From positions 4,455,501 to 4,519,500 of the forward strand of contig NZ_CP117439.1 of assembly GCF_030687575.1 (NCBI RefSeq): a DNA stretch of 64,000 nucleotides. Direction: 5' to 3'. Source of the stretch: Pseudomonas sp. FP2309 (GTDB lineage Bacteria > Pseudomonadota > Gammaproteobacteria > Pseudomonadales > Pseudomonadaceae). The translations under genes were made by a program, and so were the position numbers. The notes beneath the pieces are model-generated. The model made no database searches. It saw only the letters and a program-made list of their open reading frames with translations, and was not told where the DNA came from. Shown in pieces: positions 62,192 through 64,000 of the stretch (position 1 is its first letter; the number at the start of each line of letters is the position of its first letter).

Positions 62192-64000
62192 ATGCGCGCC
62201 AACTCGTCTGAACCAAAAGACACCGTCACAGCAGAACAACCGATCCCCCCCACCCGTTTGCGTTGGCTGGATCTGTTGAGCAAGTACCGGCAACCCATCG
62301 GACTGGCCGTCACATTGCTGCTGTTCGCAATCGCTCTGATCGCCTGCCGACACCTGTTGCTGGAGCTGGATCTCTACGCGCTCCATGACTCGATCCTGGA
62401 AGTGCCCAAGCCGGCCTTGCTGGGTGCATTCGCGGCAGCGGTCGCCGGGTTCATCATTCTATTGGGCTATGAGTTTTCCGGCGCACGTTACGCCGGAGTG
62501 ACACTGCCCGCCAAAACCTTGGCCCTGGGCGGCTTCACCGCGTTTGCCATCGGCAACGCCATAGGCCTGTCGATGCTCTCGGGCGGTTCGGTGCGTTACC
62601 GTTTATATGCACGACATGGCATCGGCGCGTCAGAAGTGGCCCACATGACCGTGTTCGCCAGCCTTGCCCTGGGTTGTGCCCTGCCGCCACTGGCTGCATT
62701 GGCCACACTGAGCAATTTGCCGGCCGCATCGACCTACCTGCATTTGCCGCAAAGTCTGCTCGGCGGCGTTGCCGGTGCTGTGCTGCTGTTGTCGGCAATG
62801 CTGTGCGTCGGTATTTATCGCCGCCGCCTGCCGGAACAACCGTATCCGGACAACCTGCTGGTCAGGGTCGGCCGTCGCACCCTGCGCCTGCCGGGCCGTC
62901 GCCTGACGTTTCTGCAACTGATCATCACCGCACTGGACGTCGCCGCAGCCGCCACCGTCCTTTATATGCTGCTGCCGGAAGCTCCGCCCCTCGGCCCATT
63001 CCTGCTGGTGTACCTGCTGGCTCTGGCCGCCGGCGTACTCAGCCATGTGCCGGGTGGTGTGGGGGTGTTCGAAGCAATTCTGCTGGCCGCCTTCGCCGAC
63101 AAGCTCGGTGCCGCGCCACTGGCAGCCGCCCTGCTGCTGTACCGCATGATCTACGTGGTATTACCGCTGCTGATCGCCTGTGTGTTCCTGCTGATCAACG
63201 AAGCCCAACGGCTGTTCCAGACCCAGCAGAGCCTGCGCGTTGCCTCGGGTCTGGCGGCACCGGTGCTGGCCGTACTGGTTTTTTTGTCCGGCGTGGTTCT
63301 GCTGTTTTCCGGCGCCACGCCAGAAATCGACTCACGCCTGGAAAACATCGGCTTCCTGATTCCACACCGCCTGATTGACGCCTCGCACTTTGGCGCCAGC
63401 CTTATCGGCGTGCTTTGTCTGTTGTTGGCACAGGGCCTGCGTCGGCGTTTGTCGGCCGCCTGGATGCTGACCATGGTGCTGTTGCTGGTAGGCGCCCTGC
63501 TCTCGCTGCTCAAAGGTTTTGACTGGGAAGAAGCCAGCCTGATGACCATGACGGCGGTGTTGCTGGCAATCTTCCGGCGCTCGTTCTACCGCGCCAGCCG
63601 CTTGACCGAACTGCCGTTTTCGCCGCTGTATCTGGTGGCCAGCGTCTGCGTGCTGGGCGCCTCGATCTGGCTGCTGCTGTTTGCCTATCAGGACGTGCCG
63701 TACAGCCATCAACTGTGGTGGCAGTTCACCCTCGACGCCAACGCCCCCCGTGGCCTGCGCTCATTGCTGGGTGCCGCCGTACTGCTGGTGATCGTTTCGC
63801 TGACCTGGCTGCTGCGCACCGCGCGCCCGGTGATCCACCTGCCGACCCCGGATGAGCTGGAACGCGCGAGCAAGATCCTGATGGCCTCGTCCCAACCCGA
63901 CGGCGGCCTGGCCCTGACCGGTGACAAGGCGCTGCTGTTTCACCCTAACGACGAAGCGTTCCTGATGTATGCCCGTCGCGGGCGCAGCCTGGTGGCCTTG
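62192..64000 (+). CDS. mprF: MprF-type phosphatidylglycerol aminoacyltransferase/flippase (3' end outside window)
   Basis: The frame is open from the ATG at 62192 to the window edge, giving at least 603 residues. The N-terminal part is a long series of hydrophobic helices (about 14), the flippase domain, with VPGGVGVFEAILLAAF typical of MprF. After about residue 540 a soluble domain begins (LPTPDELERASKILMAS, then LALTGDKALLFHP) which is the start of the aminoacyl transferase domain. The enzyme adds lysine or alanine from tRNA to phosphatidylglycerol and moves it outward, lowering sensitivity to cationic peptides; in P. aeruginosa the product is alanyl-phosphatidylglycerol. GAGG precedes the start. 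Confidence 0.88.
   Translation, partial: MRANSSEPKDTVTAEQPIPPTRLRWLDLLSKYRQPIGLAVTLLLFAIALIACRHLLLELDLYALHDSILEVPKPALLGAFAAAVAGFIILLGYEFSGARYAGVTLPAKTLALGGFTAFAIGNAIGLSMLSGGSVRYRLYARHGIGASEVAHMTVFASLALGCALPPLAALATLSNLPAASTYLHLPQSLLGGVAGAVLLLSAMLCVGIYRRRLPEQPYPDNLLVRVGRRTLRLPGRRLTFLQLIITALDVAAAATVLYMLLPEAPPLGPFLLVYLLALAAGVLSHVPGGVGVFEAILLAAFADKLGAAPLAAALLLYRMIYVVLPLLIACVFLLINEAQRLFQTQQSLRVASGLAAPVLAVLVFLSGVVLLFSGATPEIDSRLENIGFLIPHRLIDASHFGASLIGVLCLLLAQGLRRRLSAAWMLTMVLLLVGALLSLLKGFDWEEASLMTMTAVLLAIFRRSFYRASRLTELPFSPLYLVASVCVLGASIWLLLFAYQDVPYSHQLWWQFTLDANAPRGLRSLLGAAVLLVIVSLTWLLRTARPVIHLPTPDELERASKILMASSQPDGGLALTGDKALLFHPNDEAFLMYARRGRSLVAL

Overview
The window is chromosomal DNA of a Pseudomonas, most likely from the P. 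fluorescens group. Evidence is the MvaT silencer, the Entner-Doudoroff cluster edd-glk-gltR-gtrS/gapA with HexR-type operators, the ColRS-groESL-fxsA block, a GacS-free core gene content typical of pseudomonads, high GC, and Pseudomonas-type intergenic palindromes. I see no phage, integron, insertion sequence, CRISPR array or rRNA operon. Almost everything looks like core or near-core genome with accessory regulatory and uptake modules inserted between conserved blocks.

Layout. 1-4.2 kb: end of a DciA-type gene, a HerA-like ATPase, a PctA-type amino-acid chemoreceptor, and an unlabelled 56-residue small gene. 4.3-7.4 kb: purU, mvaT, sbcB. 7.5-14.2 kb: a tightly coupled six-gene operon (RDD, SpoIIM-like, DUF4129, DUF4350, MoxR ATPase, DUF58) of unknown function, followed by a PilZ protein and a small lipoprotein. 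15.4-20.4 kb: pykA, a crotonase, a 2Fe-2S flavin reductase and a class I fumarase. 20.6-25.3 kb: a DctB/DctD (MifS/MifR)-like two-component system followed by a dicarboxylate/2-ketoglutarate-type MFS transporter with a well-formed sigma54 promoter, two palindromic activator sites and a Crc-type motif. 25.3-27.9 kb: flavin reductase, a small hypothetical gene, and an ABM monooxygenase divergent from an AraC regulator. 27.9-34.2 kb: glucose catabolism (gtrS, gltR, glk, edd divergent from gapA) with two TTGT-N7-ACAA operators.

34.3-39.3 kb: a complete haem acquisition module: Fur box, ECF sigma factor, FecR-type anti-sigma, haem TonB receptor and PigA/HemO-type haem oxygenase. The receptor and oxygenase genes share a promoter-like motif with identical 18-bp spacing, which suggests that one sigma factor switches on both uptake and breakdown. 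39.4-46.4 kb: YbaN-family protein, a TlpQ/McpU-like chemoreceptor, nitroreductase, and a di-haem oxidoreductase/imelysin/DUF1513 operon. 46.5-55.2 kb: the ColRS envelope-stress block (methyltransferase, InaA/WapQ-type kinase, colS, colR) with two ColR-type boxes, groESL with a heat-shock promoter, fxsA, a HugZ-family protein and a DUF481 outer-membrane protein. 55.3-64 kb: an alkyltransferase-like protein, ampG, proS, a lipoprotein, dinB with a LexA-like box, two identical initiator tRNA units and the start of an mprF-type gene that runs off the window.

The best candidates for something undescribed are the MoxR/DUF58/SpoIIM/RDD operon (conserved but without assigned function) and the regulatory sequences: the paired haem ECF promoters, the sigma54/UAS arrangement, the two-block inverted repeat between the AraC and ABM genes, and the ColR boxes. 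All of these were read by eye, and no database search was possible.
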